The position numbers and the translations under genes are program-made. DNA of 64,000 nucleotides from Bacteroides fragilis (GTDB taxonomy: Bacteria > Bacteroidota > Bacteroidia > Bacteroidales > Bacteroidaceae), in contig NZ_CP018937.1 of assembly GCF_002849695.1 (NCBI RefSeq), positions 1,674,001 to 1,738,000 of the forward strand, in the 5' to 3' direction. The notes beneath the pieces were generated by a model. That model saw only the letters and a program-made list of their open reading frames with translations, was not told the origin of the DNA and did not search any database. The stretch's first letter is position 1; every line of letters starts with the position of its first letter. Positions 1 to 9,079 of this stretch are shown here, piece after piece.

Positions 1-16
1 ATGTCTTGTATAGCGA

Positions 17-24
17 CAAAGATA
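17..24 (-). promoter_or_regulatory. possible leftward -7 promoter element
   Basis: Read on the minus strand this is TATCTTTG, a match to the Bacteroides -7 consensus TAnnTTTG. It would drive a leftward gene lying outside the left edge of the window, divergent from the lipoprotein operon. I see no convincing TTTG -33 element at the right distance, so this is weak. Confidence 0.35.
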
Positions 25-46
25 GGGAATATGTTTGAATAAGCGG

Positions 47-83
47 TGTACGATATCGTACAAAAAGTGCACGGTATCGTGCA
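47..83. promoter_or_regulatory. tandem palindromic activator sites (predicted UAS)
   Basis: Two 16-bp palindromes lie in tandem: TGTACGATATCGTACA (perfect, 47-62) and TGCACGGTATCGTGCA (68-83, one mismatched pair). Their centres are 21 bp apart, two helical turns, so two dimers would bind the same DNA face. They sit about 90-110 bp upstream of the start site implied by the sigma-54 motif at 138-153, the usual distance for an NtrC-family enhancer-binding protein. The palindromes are seen directly; the regulator is inferred and is not encoded in this window. Confidence 0.65.
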
Positions 84-137
84 AAATACCGGTTTGCTGT
101 TTGCGTCAATCGGCTGATAAATAAGGGAGTGCTTATT

Positions 138-153
138 TGGTATGCTTCTTGTC
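138..153 (+). promoter_or_regulatory. predicted sigma-54 promoter
   Basis: The sequence TGGTATGCTTCTTGTC fits the -24/-12 pattern TGGYRYRN4TTGCW with exact GG-to-TG spacing; the main deviation is T instead of C in the -12 box. Together with the upstream palindromes it suggests RpoN-dependent transcription of the lipoprotein/FtsX/ATPase operon starting near 164. Confidence 0.55.
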
Positions 154-220
154 ATTATCTTATTAAAATAACGCATGGCATTGGGGCATCGGAGTATGAA
201 CAGGAAATAAGAAGAACGGT

Positions 221-1567
221 ATGAAGAGAAGATGTTGTTATATTGAAAGTTTGTTTCTGGCAGGCATTATCTGCTTGTCAGCTTGTGGCAGTAAGAATCC
301 GGGAGTCAGTAAGGAAGAACTGAAAAAAGAATTTGTCAAAGGCAGAACTCAAAAGGATTCTCCGGTTGAAGAAAGCGCACCATCGGAGTTTGCGGAAGAT
401 TATCAGGCTCCTCCGGGTATCAAATATCAGCCCCGGATCATGACTGAAGGTGCGATTGTGCTGAATGTTGAATCGGCATTGAAGAATGTCCGCCCTTTCC
501 GGCTCAGTGATTTGGGGAAGGAGGTGAATTATAAAAAGATGGAACCCCGATGTGATGGGAGCTCACTGATTAGGATTGATGATGACTTTCTGGTGTTTGC
601 CGAAGACGGACTTTGGTTGCTGGACCGGGATTTTGAGAAAAAGAAAATGCTGGTTCGTTCGGATTTAAAGGTTATTCACAGCGGAGGTGGTTCAGTGAAA
701 GTTGAAGGAGGATATTTCCTGAGAGATTTTTATTATGATCCTGCCAAGGGGCAATTGCGATTTACATGCCGGAATATGAAGACGGGCAAAGCGCATTTAG
801 TGGTTACTCCCTGGGCAGAGTTGCTGGCATCTCCTCAGCCGGTAGAGTTAAAGTCTATCCGCAGTAAGCTCCCGATAGACAGAAATTATCTTTTTTCCAT
901 GCCCGACGGTTATGGAATGCGTGTCAGTTGTTCGGATGAACTTTATACGATGGGATTGAAAGGTGATACGCTTTGCCATTTCGTATTGGAGGATAACGAG
1001 CGGTACAAGGCCCGGCTTTTTGAGGCTGAAGGGGATATCGTTTACTATTATCAAGGCAACACCATGTTCTACCATGCGTATGGCGGTAAGATATACAGAA
1101 TAAAAAATGCTTCGACTCTGGAAGTAGCCTATAAACTCGATTTCGGTTCATTGCCCCACCTGACAGGGGTCCGGGTGGCCGGTGGGGCTGATGTGGGTAA
1201 CTCTTATTTCCTCACTTCGTGCGTTGATACGGATCGCTTCCTTTTCTTAAGTATCGATAAAGGATATGATAGCATAAATGCCCGTAAAAACAGGAGTGTG
1301 AAACTTTATTCTCTGGTGTATGACAAGCGGAGCGGAGAGTTTTTCTCCTTGCCTGTGGTGTCTGATAAAGTGAATCCGGAGCAGCCGCTTATCATTGCCG
1401 ATTTGCCGGAAAGTTTACCTTTCTGGCCCAACCGGAGTATAGAAGGCAATCCGGCCCGGTTTTTCTCTAAAAGTTCTTTGTTAGAGTTGTATCCGGTACA
1501 GATGCGGGAAAATGGGCAAGTGGAGAAGTTGAGTGAGACTGATAATATCTGGTTAATTATTAAATAG
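221..1567 (+). CDS. beta-propeller-type lipoprotein
   Basis: This 448-residue protein begins with a lipoprotein signal peptide whose lipobox LSAC puts the lipidated cysteine at residue 22. The mature part looks like the Bacteroidales 6-bladed beta-propeller lipoproteins: an early FRLSDLGKEV segment and recurring short hydrophobic strands with G/D turns. No catalytic motif is visible. It stands six bases before an FtsX-type permease and is first in an operon with a LolD-like ATPase, so it may be the periplasmic or outer-membrane partner of that transporter; this role is inference. The ATG at 221 is followed directly by the signal peptide. Confidence 0.8.
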   Translation: MKRRCCYIESLFLAGIICLSACGSKNPGVSKEELKKEFVKGRTQKDSPVEESAPSEFAEDYQAPPGIKYQPRIMTEGAIVLNVESALKNVRPFRLSDLGKEVNYKKMEPRCDGSSLIRIDDDFLVFAEDGLWLLDRDFEKKKMLVRSDLKVIHSGGGSVKVEGGYFLRDFYYDPAKGQLRFTCRNMKTGKAHLVVTPWAELLASPQPVELKSIRSKLPIDRNYLFSMPDGYGMRVSCSDELYTMGLKGDTLCHFVLEDNERYKARLFEAEGDIVYYYQGNTMFYHAYGGKIYRIKNASTLEVAYKLDFGSLPHLTGVRVAGGADVGNSYFLTSCVDTDRFLFLSIDKGYDSINARKNRSVKLYSLVYDKRSGEFFSLPVVSDKVNPEQPLIIADLPESLPFWPNRSIEGNPARFFSKSSLLELYPVQMRENGQVEKLSETDNIWLIIK

Positions 1568-1573
1568 GTAAAT

Positions 1574-3991
1574 ATGATAAGCCATTATTTAAAAGTAGCT
1601 CTTCGGTTGATAAAACGGAGCTTCCTGTTTTCTACCATTAATATGTTGGGATTTGTGTTGGGCATGGCAGCTGCATTCCTGATTTATTTGTGGGTAGTGG
1701 ATGAATTGACATTTGAAGATTATAATCCGGATGCAGGGAGGATATTCCGGGTGATTGAAGCCAATTGTACTGAGAGTGGGGAAATAGTGGAAAGCCCTTT
1801 TACAGCCATACCCTTGGCCGAAGCTTTTCGTAAAGAGTTCCCTCAGGTGGAACAGGCAACATACGTTAAAGCCAGGGAGTTAAGGTCTTTGTGCTTGAAG
1901 GACCGGAATCTTTCTGCCGATATGATATGTGTCGATACGACATTTTTTGATATGTTTCCCTTCAAAGTGGCAGAAGGTGATCCTTCCAAACTCAAATCGG
2001 GCTTCAACCATATAGTACTTTCCGAGAAAATGGCCCGAAAGTTCTTTGGTACAGCTTCGGCAATCGGACAACAGCTGATATATACCGGAGGTATGGATAC
2101 TGAGTACAGCCTTACGGTAGTCGGGGTGGTAAAAGTGCCCCGTAAGAGTCATCTGCAATTTGATGCTGTCGTCGGACAGGCATTATTTGATAAGATGAAC
2201 GAGAATGTATGCATCTACCGGAGCGGCACAGACTGGGATCGCAGAGAAGCGAATGTCTACGTGAAAATGCGTTCCGGTTCGTCGATGTCTGATGCAGACA
2301 GGAACCAAATGAGTCGTTTGTTGAGTAACCGTGTCCATGCAGAACGTTTACTGCGGTTTCAGCCCTTGAATGATATACATTTAAAGACCGACTTTGTAGA
2401 TGTATCTGTCCGGAATCACGGCAATATGACTTCCATTTTCCTGTTTATAGCTTTGGCCGTATTGATTGTTTTTATGGGGGCATTTAATTTCACTACCCTT
2501 TCTACAGCCCGGGCAGCGTTACGTTATAAAGAGATAGGAGTGAGGAAAGTGACCGGTGCCAAGCGTAAAACACTGATTGTGCAGTTTCTTTCCGAAAGTC
2601 TGGTGCAGGCGTTCATTTCACTGGTGTTGGCATTAGCCCTGACAGAACTGCTTTTACCACTCTTCAATCAGATGATGGGTAAAGATATTACCCTGCAATT
2701 CAGCTGGAGTGTATTGGTCTATATTGTTGTGGGAATTGTCGGTGTGGGATGTCTTTCCGGCAGTTATCCGGCATTTTATCTCTCGGCCATAAATCCGCTG
2801 ATGGCTTTCAAAGGAGGACAAAAGTCGGGAAAAAAGGGAGGCCTGATACGCGGTCTGCTTTGCGTACAGTTTGTTATTGCCATCACGCTGCTGTTGTATA
2901 CCGGCATTGTATTCAAACAATTGAATTATTTACAGAATAAAGATTTAGGTCTGAATAGAGAGAATATAGTTTCTGTCTATACGAGTTTATGGTATAACGT
3001 TGATGGATTCCGACAAGAAATTCTAAAGAATCCGAATATCCTCAGTGTTTCGATGGGGGCTGAAATTGCCGATTATATGGAAGATAGCAAGGGGCAGGGT
3101 GATGTATTGCAGTGGACGGATGCGGAAGGAAAGGTCGATTCACTGCGGATGATGTGTATCTGGGCTGATGGCAATTTTGTGAATACCTTCGGACTGAAAC
3201 TTCTGAAAGGAGAGATTTTAAAGGCAGATGGCGGAGCTTATTTTAGTGGAGTGTATGATTTTCCGATAATTATTAATGAAACAGCCTGGAAGGCAATGAA
3301 TGTGTCTGATCCCGTGGGTATGGAGATTAGCGGAGGTTTTGGTGTGGGGAGTTTTAAGAAACGTATTGTGGGCGTTGTGCAGGATTTTAATTTTCAATCG
3401 TTGCGTGAAAAAATTAAACCGGCATACCTGATGTACAGTCCGGAATGTCTGGTGAATATACACATTAAGATCTCTCCGGAGCATAAGCAGGAAACTTTGG
3501 CGTTTATTCAAAAGAAGTTTGAGGAGATGGCTCCCCTGTTTGTCAAGGAGTTTAAGTATCAGTTTTTTTCAGATGCTTTGAATCGGAATTACGAGAAAGA
3601 GCGACAACAAGGCCGGATGCTGTTTTCGTTTACCGTACTTGCTATTGTTATAGCCATGATGGGAGTGTTCGGGCTGGTTTCACTCTCTACCCGGCAGCGT
3701 ACTAAAGAGATCGGTATCCGTAAAGTGAATGGTGCCCATTCGGATCGGATTGTAAAGATGTTCTGTCTGGAATACCTGAAATGGGTGGGCATTGCCTTTG
3801 TGATTGCTTGTCCGTCGGGTTATCTCCTGATGTACTATTGGTTGAGCGATTTTGCCTATCAAACAGCGATCAGCTGGTGGCTGTTTCCGTTGGTGGGACT
3901 GATTATAGCCGGTATCACCTTGCTTACGGTGATTGGCCAGACTTGGCGGACGGCTTCACAAAATCCGGTAAAGTCATTGAGATATGAATAA
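1574..3991 (+). CDS. FtsX/MacB-type ABC transporter permease
   Basis: At 805 residues this is a full two-unit FtsX permease: an N-terminal membrane helix (about 18-42), a large periplasmic MacB-PCD domain, three helices around 285-450, a second periplasmic domain and three terminal helices from about 680 on. The repeated cytoplasmic motif R-x-K-E-I-G-x-R-K-V, typical of FtsX loops, appears twice (RYKEIGVRKVTGAKR and RTKEIGIRKVNGAHS). Such permeases use ATP hydrolysis for mechanotransmission, for example export of peptides or lipoproteins, rather than classic import. It lies between a lipoprotein gene and its probable ATPase (4010). The substrate cannot be read from sequence. Confidence 0.93.
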   Translation: MISHYLKVALRLIKRSFLFSTINMLGFVLGMAAAFLIYLWVVDELTFEDYNPDAGRIFRVIEANCTESGEIVESPFTAIPLAEAFRKEFPQVEQATYVKARELRSLCLKDRNLSADMICVDTTFFDMFPFKVAEGDPSKLKSGFNHIVLSEKMARKFFGTASAIGQQLIYTGGMDTEYSLTVVGVVKVPRKSHLQFDAVVGQALFDKMNENVCIYRSGTDWDRREANVYVKMRSGSSMSDADRNQMSRLLSNRVHAERLLRFQPLNDIHLKTDFVDVSVRNHGNMTSIFLFIALAVLIVFMGAFNFTTLSTARAALRYKEIGVRKVTGAKRKTLIVQFLSESLVQAFISLVLALALTELLLPLFNQMMGKDITLQFSWSVLVYIVVGIVGVGCLSGSYPAFYLSAINPLMAFKGGQKSGKKGGLIRGLLCVQFVIAITLLLYTGIVFKQLNYLQNKDLGLNRENIVSVYTSLWYNVDGFRQEILKNPNILSVSMGAEIADYMEDSKGQGDVLQWTDAEGKVDSLRMMCIWADGNFVNTFGLKLLKGEILKADGGAYFSGVYDFPIIINETAWKAMNVSDPVGMEISGGFGVGSFKKRIVGVVQDFNFQSLREKIKPAYLMYSPECLVNIHIKISPEHKQETLAFIQKKFEEMAPLFVKEFKYQFFSDALNRNYEKERQQGRMLFSFTVLAIVIAMMGVFGLVSLSTRQRTKEIGIRKVNGAHSDRIVKMFCLEYLKWVGIAFVIACPSGYLLMYYWLSDFAYQTAISWWLFPLVGLIIAGITLLTVIGQTWRTASQNPVKSLRYE

Positions 3992-4009
3992 TAAAAAAAC
4001 TGAAAGATT

Positions 4010-4684
4010 ATGATAAAAGCAATTGGATTGACAAAGATATTTCGTACAGAAAGTGTGCAGACTACCGCATTGAACGAAATTAGCATCGAAATATCAGAAG
4101 GAGAATTTGTAGCAATCATGGGGCCTTCGGGATGTGGAAAATCAACTTTGCTGAATATGTTGGGCTTGCTGGACAATCCTACTTCGGGGCAGCTGTGGTT
4201 CATTGACAAAGAGGTTTCCCGCTACTCGGAAAACGATCGGACGGATATGCGGAACGGGAATATTGGTTTTGTCTTCCAGAGTTTTAATCTGATAGACGAG
4301 CTGACTGTGTTTGAAAATGTGGAATTGCCATTGCTGTATGCCGGAGTACCGGTTCGTGAACGTGTGGAACGTGTGAACAAGGCGTTGGAAAGAATGCAGA
4401 TTGCCCATCGTGCGGAACATTATCCTCAACAACTATCCGGAGGTCAGCAGCAGCGTGTAGCTATAGCCCGGGCCATTGTGACGAATCCGCGGATTATATT
4501 AGCGGACGAGCCGACAGGTAATCTTGATTCTACCAATGGTAATGAGGTGATGGCCTTGTTGAAAGAGTTGAATAAGGATGGGGCAACTATTGTAATGGTG
4601 ACCCACTCGGAAGAGAATGCGCGGGAGGCCAACCGTATTGTGAGGATGATGGATGGGTGTATTTTGACGGAAAGCAAACGATGA
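4010..4684 (+). CDS. ABC transporter ATP-binding protein (LolD/MacB type)
   Basis: This 224-residue nucleotide-binding subunit shows Walker A GPSGCGKST near residue 38, the Q-loop QSFNLIDELTVFENVELPL, the signature LSGGQQQR, Walker B IILADEPTGNLDS and the switch histidine in MVTHS. The length and the NVELPL motif fit the LolD/MacB/FtsE class that pairs with FtsX permeases, which agrees with the gene 18 bases upstream. It would energize that permease from the cytoplasm. Confidence 0.95.
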   Translation: MIKAIGLTKIFRTESVQTTALNEISIEISEGEFVAIMGPSGCGKSTLLNMLGLLDNPTSGQLWFIDKEVSRYSENDRTDMRNGNIGFVFQSFNLIDELTVFENVELPLLYAGVPVRERVERVNKALERMQIAHRAEHYPQQLSGGQQQRVAIARAIVTNPRIILADEPTGNLDSTNGNEVMALLKELNKDGATIVMVTHSEENAREANRIVRMMDGCILTESKR

Positions 4685-4691
4685 AGGTTTT

Positions 4692-4816
4692 TGAATGATA
4701 AGCAATAAGCGATCAACGATGAATAATGCGATTAACAGAGAGAATTATGATAACCTATTTTACTCGCTAATTACTTTATTATTCATCGTTGATCGTTGTT
4801 TACCGTTCATCATTCA
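4692..4816. repeat. large intergenic inverted repeat
   Basis: The arms 4692-4727 and 4778-4816 are nearly reverse complements over about 36 bases (sharing ATTATTCATCGTTGATCG), around a 50-base loop. It fills the space between two convergent genes, so it could act as a two-way terminator or be a copy of a palindromic repeat element. No long T tract follows either arm. Confidence 0.7.
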
Positions 4817-4823
4817 AGAGCTC

Positions 4824-5423
4824 TCATCGTTTCAGTTCATATCCAAGCATCATGCCGTCATAGCTGTCTGCCAATGAACTGATGGCCTTGAGAGTGGCAC
4901 TGCTGCTTTTACTGGATAAGAAAGTGATTAATTTCAGTAACTTATCTGCTTCAAACAGAAGATCCATTTGCTGGGTCGTATAGTTGACTTTTGCGTTCAT
5001 GGGGATCAATTTCATGTACTTCAACTGGAGCATACCGGTTGTGGGGTTATAAGAGTAGGTACCGTTCAGCTTGCGTTTGCCTAAAGTGCTGACAAAAGTA
5101 CTGTCTGTGTTGAACGTAAAGCTCAGTTGCCCTTCTTTTATGCCGAGTTTGGCTAATTGTTCATCCAGTTTTTGTTCGGCAGCGGAAGCGGCAACCGTTC
5201 CTCCGGCTTTTTTCAGCAGATTTTCCGATTCGAATTCAATGGCGGAGCCGGTATAACGCCAGGTTCCGGTCATATCCACTGTTTCGGTATGCCCGGTGAC
5301 CGCATTGACCACTTTGGAAATATTGTCTTTGTTGAATAGATCTTTAATGGATTGTGCACGACCTGTGGCCGGTACAAACAGCAGTGTGGCAAGAACTGCC
5401 AATGATAATAGTTCTCTTTTCAT
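4824..5423 (-). CDS. DUF4923 family secreted protein
   Basis: The 199-residue product has a Sec signal peptide (MKRELLSLAVLATLLFVPAT, cleavage after about GRAQ) followed by the SIKDLFNKDNISKVV start and the DMTGTWRYTGSAIEFES motif of the Bacteroidales DUF4923 (lipocalin-like) family. It probably folds as a small beta barrel in the periplasm; the function is unknown. It lies 16 bases downstream of engB on the same strand. Confidence 0.8.
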   Translation of the reverse strand: MKRELLSLAVLATLLFVPATGRAQSIKDLFNKDNISKVVNAVTGHTETVDMTGTWRYTGSAIEFESENLLKKAGGTVAASAAEQKLDEQLAKLGIKEGQLSFTFNTDSTFVSTLGKRKLNGTYSYNPTTGMLQLKYMKLIPMNAKVNYTTQQMDLLFEADKLLKLITFLSSKSSSATLKAISSLADSYDGMMLGYELKR

Positions 5424-5439
5424 TTTGATATCTCTGTTT

Positions 5440-6045
5440 TTACTTTGAATAAAGTTCTTTGTTAATTGATTCGATGTAATTTAATACTTCTGTTCTACCA
5501 AGGCATTCTTCCGATGAAGTGATGAAGTAGGGGGGGAGTTCTTCCCACTGTTTCCGTAACTCCTTCAGATATGCGTTGATATTCATTTTGAGTCGTCCTC
5601 CTTTTAGCTTGTCTGCTTTGGTGAAGATAATGGAAAAGGGGATTCCGTTCTCACCCAACCATTCCATGAACTCTATATCTATTTTCTGGGGCTCCAACCG
5701 ACTGTCTATCAATACGAAAAGATTGGTCATCTGTTCCCGCTCGAGGATATAGTCTTCGATGATAGTGCGTATTTGCTCCTGTCCTTTCTGGCCTCGTCTG
5801 GCATATCCGTATCCGGGGAGGTCAACCAGATACCAACTGTTATTGATCAGAAAATGGTTGATAAGCATTGTCTTACCGGGAGTGGCGGAAGTCATGGCCA
5901 GTCCCTTTCGGGCGGTCAGCATATTGATGAGGCTGGATTTGCCCACATTGGATCGGCCGATAAAGGCGTATTCGGGAAAGGTGCCTGCAGGACATTTTTT
6001 CACGTCCGTGTTACTAATTACAAACTTAGCATTGGTTATTTCCAT
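5440..6045 (-). CDS. engB: ribosome biogenesis GTPase EngB (YihA/YsxC)
   Basis: This 201-residue TRAFAC GTPase has G1 GRSNVGKSS (residues 30-38), the switch threonine in SATPGKT, G3 DLPGYG and G4 TKAD, matching EngB in order and length. EngB binds GTP and assists late assembly of the large ribosomal subunit; it is essential in many bacteria. It is followed 16 bases later by the DUF4923 gene and preceded by a symporter gene on the same strand. Confidence 0.96.
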   Translation of the reverse strand: MEITNAKFVISNTDVKKCPAGTFPEYAFIGRSNVGKSSLINMLTARKGLAMTSATPGKTMLINHFLINNSWYLVDLPGYGYARRGQKGQEQIRTIIEDYILEREQMTNLFVLIDSRLEPQKIDIEFMEWLGENGIPFSIIFTKADKLKGGRLKMNINAYLKELRKQWEELPPYFITSSEECLGRTEVLNYIESINKELYSK

Positions 6046-6066
6046 ATTTCTTGTTAGTTTTTAAAT

Positions 6067-7512
6067 TCATTTTTTAGTTGCTTTTCTTGATGCAATCCAC
6101 ATCCCTGCAAAAGTAAGCATACCGTTCAGCATCAGTAATTCATAACCAAACTGATAGCCGGTTTCCTGACGGGCAAGCCTATCGGCTGCGTAACATATCA
6201 GCGGTGAAACTATCGCAATAAACGGTATGTACCGATCGTTTGTTTGCCGTCGGGTAAACAAACCGAAAGCAAACATTCCCAAAAGAGGGCCATATGTATA
6301 GGAAGCTATGATGTAAATGGCATCAATAACACTTTGATTGTTCAATGCATCGACAAGGCAGATAAAGAAAACAAGCAGAATAGAGAGCCCGATGTGTACC
6401 CGGTTTCGTTTTTTACGGGCTATTCCTTCTGTGTCTTTCCCTGTGTCGAGCAGATCGATGCAAAAGCTCGTTGTCATGGCGGTCAAAGCCGAATCCGAAT
6501 TACTAAAGGCGGCGGCAATGATACCGATTGTGAATAGAATCAGCACTCCTTCTCCCAGATACCCTTGAGTAGCAAACATAGGCAGGATATCGTCACCGGT
6601 TGCCGGAAGCTCCAGCTGCATCTCCTGAGCAAGGACCAGTAATAAAATGCCAAGGCCGAGGAACAGCAGGTTGAGCGGGGCGAATGCGAAGCCATAACAA
6701 TACATATTTTTCTGTGCGTCACGCAGGCTACGGCAAGAAAGGTTTTTTTGCATCATGTCTTGATCGAGTCCGGTCATAACGATAACAATGAAAATCCCGC
6801 TCAGAAACTGCTTGAAGAAATTCTGGCGTGACATCCAGTCGTCAAATACAAAAATGCGGCTGTGTTCATTGTTACTGATTGTCTGTATGACTCCGTTGAA
6901 GTCAAGATTTAGTTTTGCTGTGACAAAAACAAGGATACAGATCAGTGCGGCAATCAGACAGAAGGTCTGTAAGGTGTCTGTCCAGACGATAGTTTTAATA
7001 CCGCTCTTGTGAGTGTATATCCAGACTAAGGCTACCGATCCGGCAGCAATACTCCAGAATGGTATGCCCATGTCGCGAAACACATAGGTATATAGAATCA
7101 GACAGACGAGGTATAGTTTTGCAGCTGTGCCCAGCATACGCGAAAGAAGGAAAAAAGAAGCTCCTGTACGGTAGGCGCGCTTTCCGATACGGGTATCCAG
7201 ATAAGTGTATATGCTGGTCAGGTTGAGTTTATAATAGAGTGGGAGGAGTATATGGGCAACTGCCAGGTAACCGAAAAAGAATCCGAATACAGTTTGCATA
7301 TACGTCATATCCATCGCCTTTACCATGCCGGGTACAGATACGAAAGTCACTCCCGAAATGGATGCGCCAATCATTCCGAAAGCAACGATGTACCACGGAG
7401 ACTGGTTTTCTCCTTTGAAAAACGCTGCATTCGAACCTCCTTTCCGTCCGGTGATACGGGCTATCAGCAAGAGAATGGCAAAGTAACATACAATAGTGAC
7501 AAGTATCATCAT
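6067..7512 (-). CDS. sodium:solute symporter (SSS family)
   Basis: The 481-residue protein has roughly 13 hydrophobic segments and SSS-family features: GASISGVTFVSVPGMV near residue 50, the long DFNG loop, the TGLDQDMMQKNLSCRS motif, and AAAFSNSDSALTAMTTSFCID in the Na+-site helix. It would couple sodium entry to uptake of a small solute such as a sugar acid, sialic acid or amino acid; the substrate is not decidable from sequence. It ends 21 bases before engB on the same strand. Confidence 0.93.
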   Translation of the reverse strand: MMILVTIVCYFAILLLIARITGRKGGSNAAFFKGENQSPWYIVAFGMIGASISGVTFVSVPGMVKAMDMTYMQTVFGFFFGYLAVAHILLPLYYKLNLTSIYTYLDTRIGKRAYRTGASFFLLSRMLGTAAKLYLVCLILYTYVFRDMGIPFWSIAAGSVALVWIYTHKSGIKTIVWTDTLQTFCLIAALICILVFVTAKLNLDFNGVIQTISNNEHSRIFVFDDWMSRQNFFKQFLSGIFIVIVMTGLDQDMMQKNLSCRSLRDAQKNMYCYGFAFAPLNLLFLGLGILLLVLAQEMQLELPATGDDILPMFATQGYLGEGVLILFTIGIIAAAFSNSDSALTAMTTSFCIDLLDTGKDTEGIARKKRNRVHIGLSILLVFFICLVDALNNQSVIDAIYIIASYTYGPLLGMFAFGLFTRRQTNDRYIPFIAIVSPLICYAADRLARQETGYQFGYELLMLNGMLTFAGMWIASRKATKK

Positions 7513-7767
7513 AACGGGTACAAAGGTAACACTTATTTTGCAAACGATGATTGCTAATTAAAATTTGATATTTATCTCTACGGGTCTATAATGGAATTTT
7601 ATATATGGATCAGCAATATTTATAGACGAATAAATAATAAAAGTTTGGTAATCACCCGCACCGCTCTGTTGCAGGTAAACACACCCTCTTGTAACAGTTG
7701 AAACACCCGCCTATGCTGCGTTTATTTAGATATTAACGATTGATAAGCAAATGATGAATAACCATAT
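7513..7767. other. intergenic region without a recognised gene
   Basis: This 255-base AT-rich gap lies between two leftward genes. It contains three short C-rich ACACCC-type repeats and an imperfect hairpin (CTGTTGCA with TGTAACAG). It could hold the symporter promoter and the terminator of the upstream small membrane protein gene. Confidence 0.4.
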
Positions 7768-8025
7768 TTATGTCAATATGACGGCATAAACAACTGCCGA
7801 AACTGAGAGGCTTATTATAGAATAAATAGTGGCAGACTTTGGTGATTTCTTCACGAGCTTCACGATACCCATCAAAAGGCCACCCAATATAGGTGTCAGG
7901 GTGCCGAGTGTTATTAACAGATTTCCATCGCCATTGGGATCTAATACGATGCCCATGACGGCATAGACAGGAATAATGCTGGCCAATAGTGCGAGAACGG
8001 TAGCGATTCTTGATATAGTTTTCAT
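7768..8025 (-). CDS. small membrane protein of unknown function
   Basis: An 85-residue protein with three predicted membrane helices: about 8-28, 38-58 (ITLGTLTPILGGLLMGIVKLV) and 65-83. Short charged loops (KKSPKSA) lie between them. I do not recognise the family. The ATG at 8025 begins a typical positive N-terminus (MKTISRIATVLALLASIIPVYA), which supports a real gene. Confidence 0.65.
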   Translation of the reverse strand: MKTISRIATVLALLASIIPVYAVMGIVLDPNGDGNLLITLGTLTPILGGLLMGIVKLVKKSPKSATIYSIISLSVSAVVYAVILT

Positions 8026-8185
8026 TATGACTGGGGTGCTTTATAAATAAGTCCGGCAAATTTAGAAATAATAATGGATAAAGAACGATTCAAATACAGG
8101 TTACGGATAAAAAGTTTCTGTTTGAGGCAGTTTGGGAGCGGTGAGAAGTGGGAGCTGATTCAGTTCAGATTTGTAATGGTTCTGA

Positions 8186-8273
8186 TTTCACCATAGATTA
8201 CACGGATTGATAATTAATTTCGTTGAGAATAAGATTAAAGAATCTGTGCTCATCTGTGTAGTCTGTGGTGAAA
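8186..8273. repeat. dispersed palindromic repeat, copy 1
   Basis: The arm 8186-8208 (TTTCACCATAGATTACACGG...) and the arm 8241-8273 (...TGTAGTCTGTGGTGAAA) are inverted complements with an AT-rich middle. The same word set, ACCACAGATTACACAGATT and TCTGTGGTGA, recurs at 29447-29538. It lies just downstream of the ICMT-like gene and may work as a 3' hairpin. Confidence 0.7.
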
Positions 8274-8278
8274 TGGAT

Positions 8279-8794
8279 TTAGTTTTCCAGTAGTTTTTTC
8301 ATCACCTTCTCTTCTTGTCGGATACGTACAGCCAGCAAGCATACATAAATCGGTAGCCCGATAAATAGCGTGTACCAGGCATTACAGAGTAAACCAACTC
8401 CAATTAGCTCAGGTATGATATTCAGATAGTAATTGGGATGTCGCACCGTCCTGAAAAGGAAGCTCTTTTCAATGCGTTGGCCGGGAACAATATAAAGTTT
8501 CACTGTCCATACATCGTGTAGTTTATAGATGACATAGAATAACATAGCATAGGCAAAGCCCATTACAAGAACACCACACACGGAGAAACAGTTGAAGGTA
8601 GTTCCCGAAATATACGCTTCATAGAGAGCGGATAAATAGTAGGCGACATGCGCTAATGTCAGTAATAACGAATTAACTTTACCATATTGTACAGCTCCGT
8701 TTTTCAGGAGACGTTTTTCGTTACGAATGGAATAGGCCAAGGACAACAATCTGAGTGTGAAAAAGACGATAAATGTAATAATGATATTTTGCAT
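8279..8794 (-). CDS. isoprenylcysteine carboxyl methyltransferase-like membrane protein
   Basis: The 171-residue protein has four to five membrane helices and the C-terminal signature of ICMT/PEMT-type methyltransferases: FRTVRHPNYYLN, then a hydrophobic helix, then RIRQEEKVM. In that fold the RHPNY and EE motifs bind S-adenosylmethionine. Bacteria lack prenylated CaaX proteins, so the substrate is probably a lipid or a small lipophilic molecule. The 3' end is next to a palindromic repeat. Confidence 0.8.
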   Translation of the reverse strand: MQNIIITFIVFFTLRLLSLAYSIRNEKRLLKNGAVQYGKVNSLLLTLAHVAYYLSALYEAYISGTTFNCFSVCGVLVMGFAYAMLFYVIYKLHDVWTVKLYIVPGQRIEKSFLFRTVRHPNYYLNIIPELIGVGLLCNAWYTLFIGLPIYVCLLAVRIRQEEKVMKKLLEN

Positions 8795-9079
8795 TGTTTT
8801 TGTATTTTAGGGAGCAAAGATAATTTTTTATTTTCGTTCTCAAAATGACGAAGGAATGCCCGGCACAAACGAGCCGAAACTCAGTTCATTTCAGAATAGC
8901 TATGAATTGGCGGATGGGCATAGGAGTTTTTAAATACTGGTTAAAAATATGCGGCTTTCATTCTGATCTGTTTGATATTTGTGAAAAAAGGAATTTGCTG
9001 AAGATAAAATCTAAAAAGTGGTTTTAAAAGTAATTCCGTGAGATTATAACCTGGAACCGCTTATAAAACCGCTTTCCGT
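8795..9079. other. intergenic region without a recognised gene
   Basis: The 285 bases upstream of the ICMT-like gene contain only a short rightward open frame (8845-9027) with no recognisable product. I see no RNA gene or clear terminator. Confidence 0.4.
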
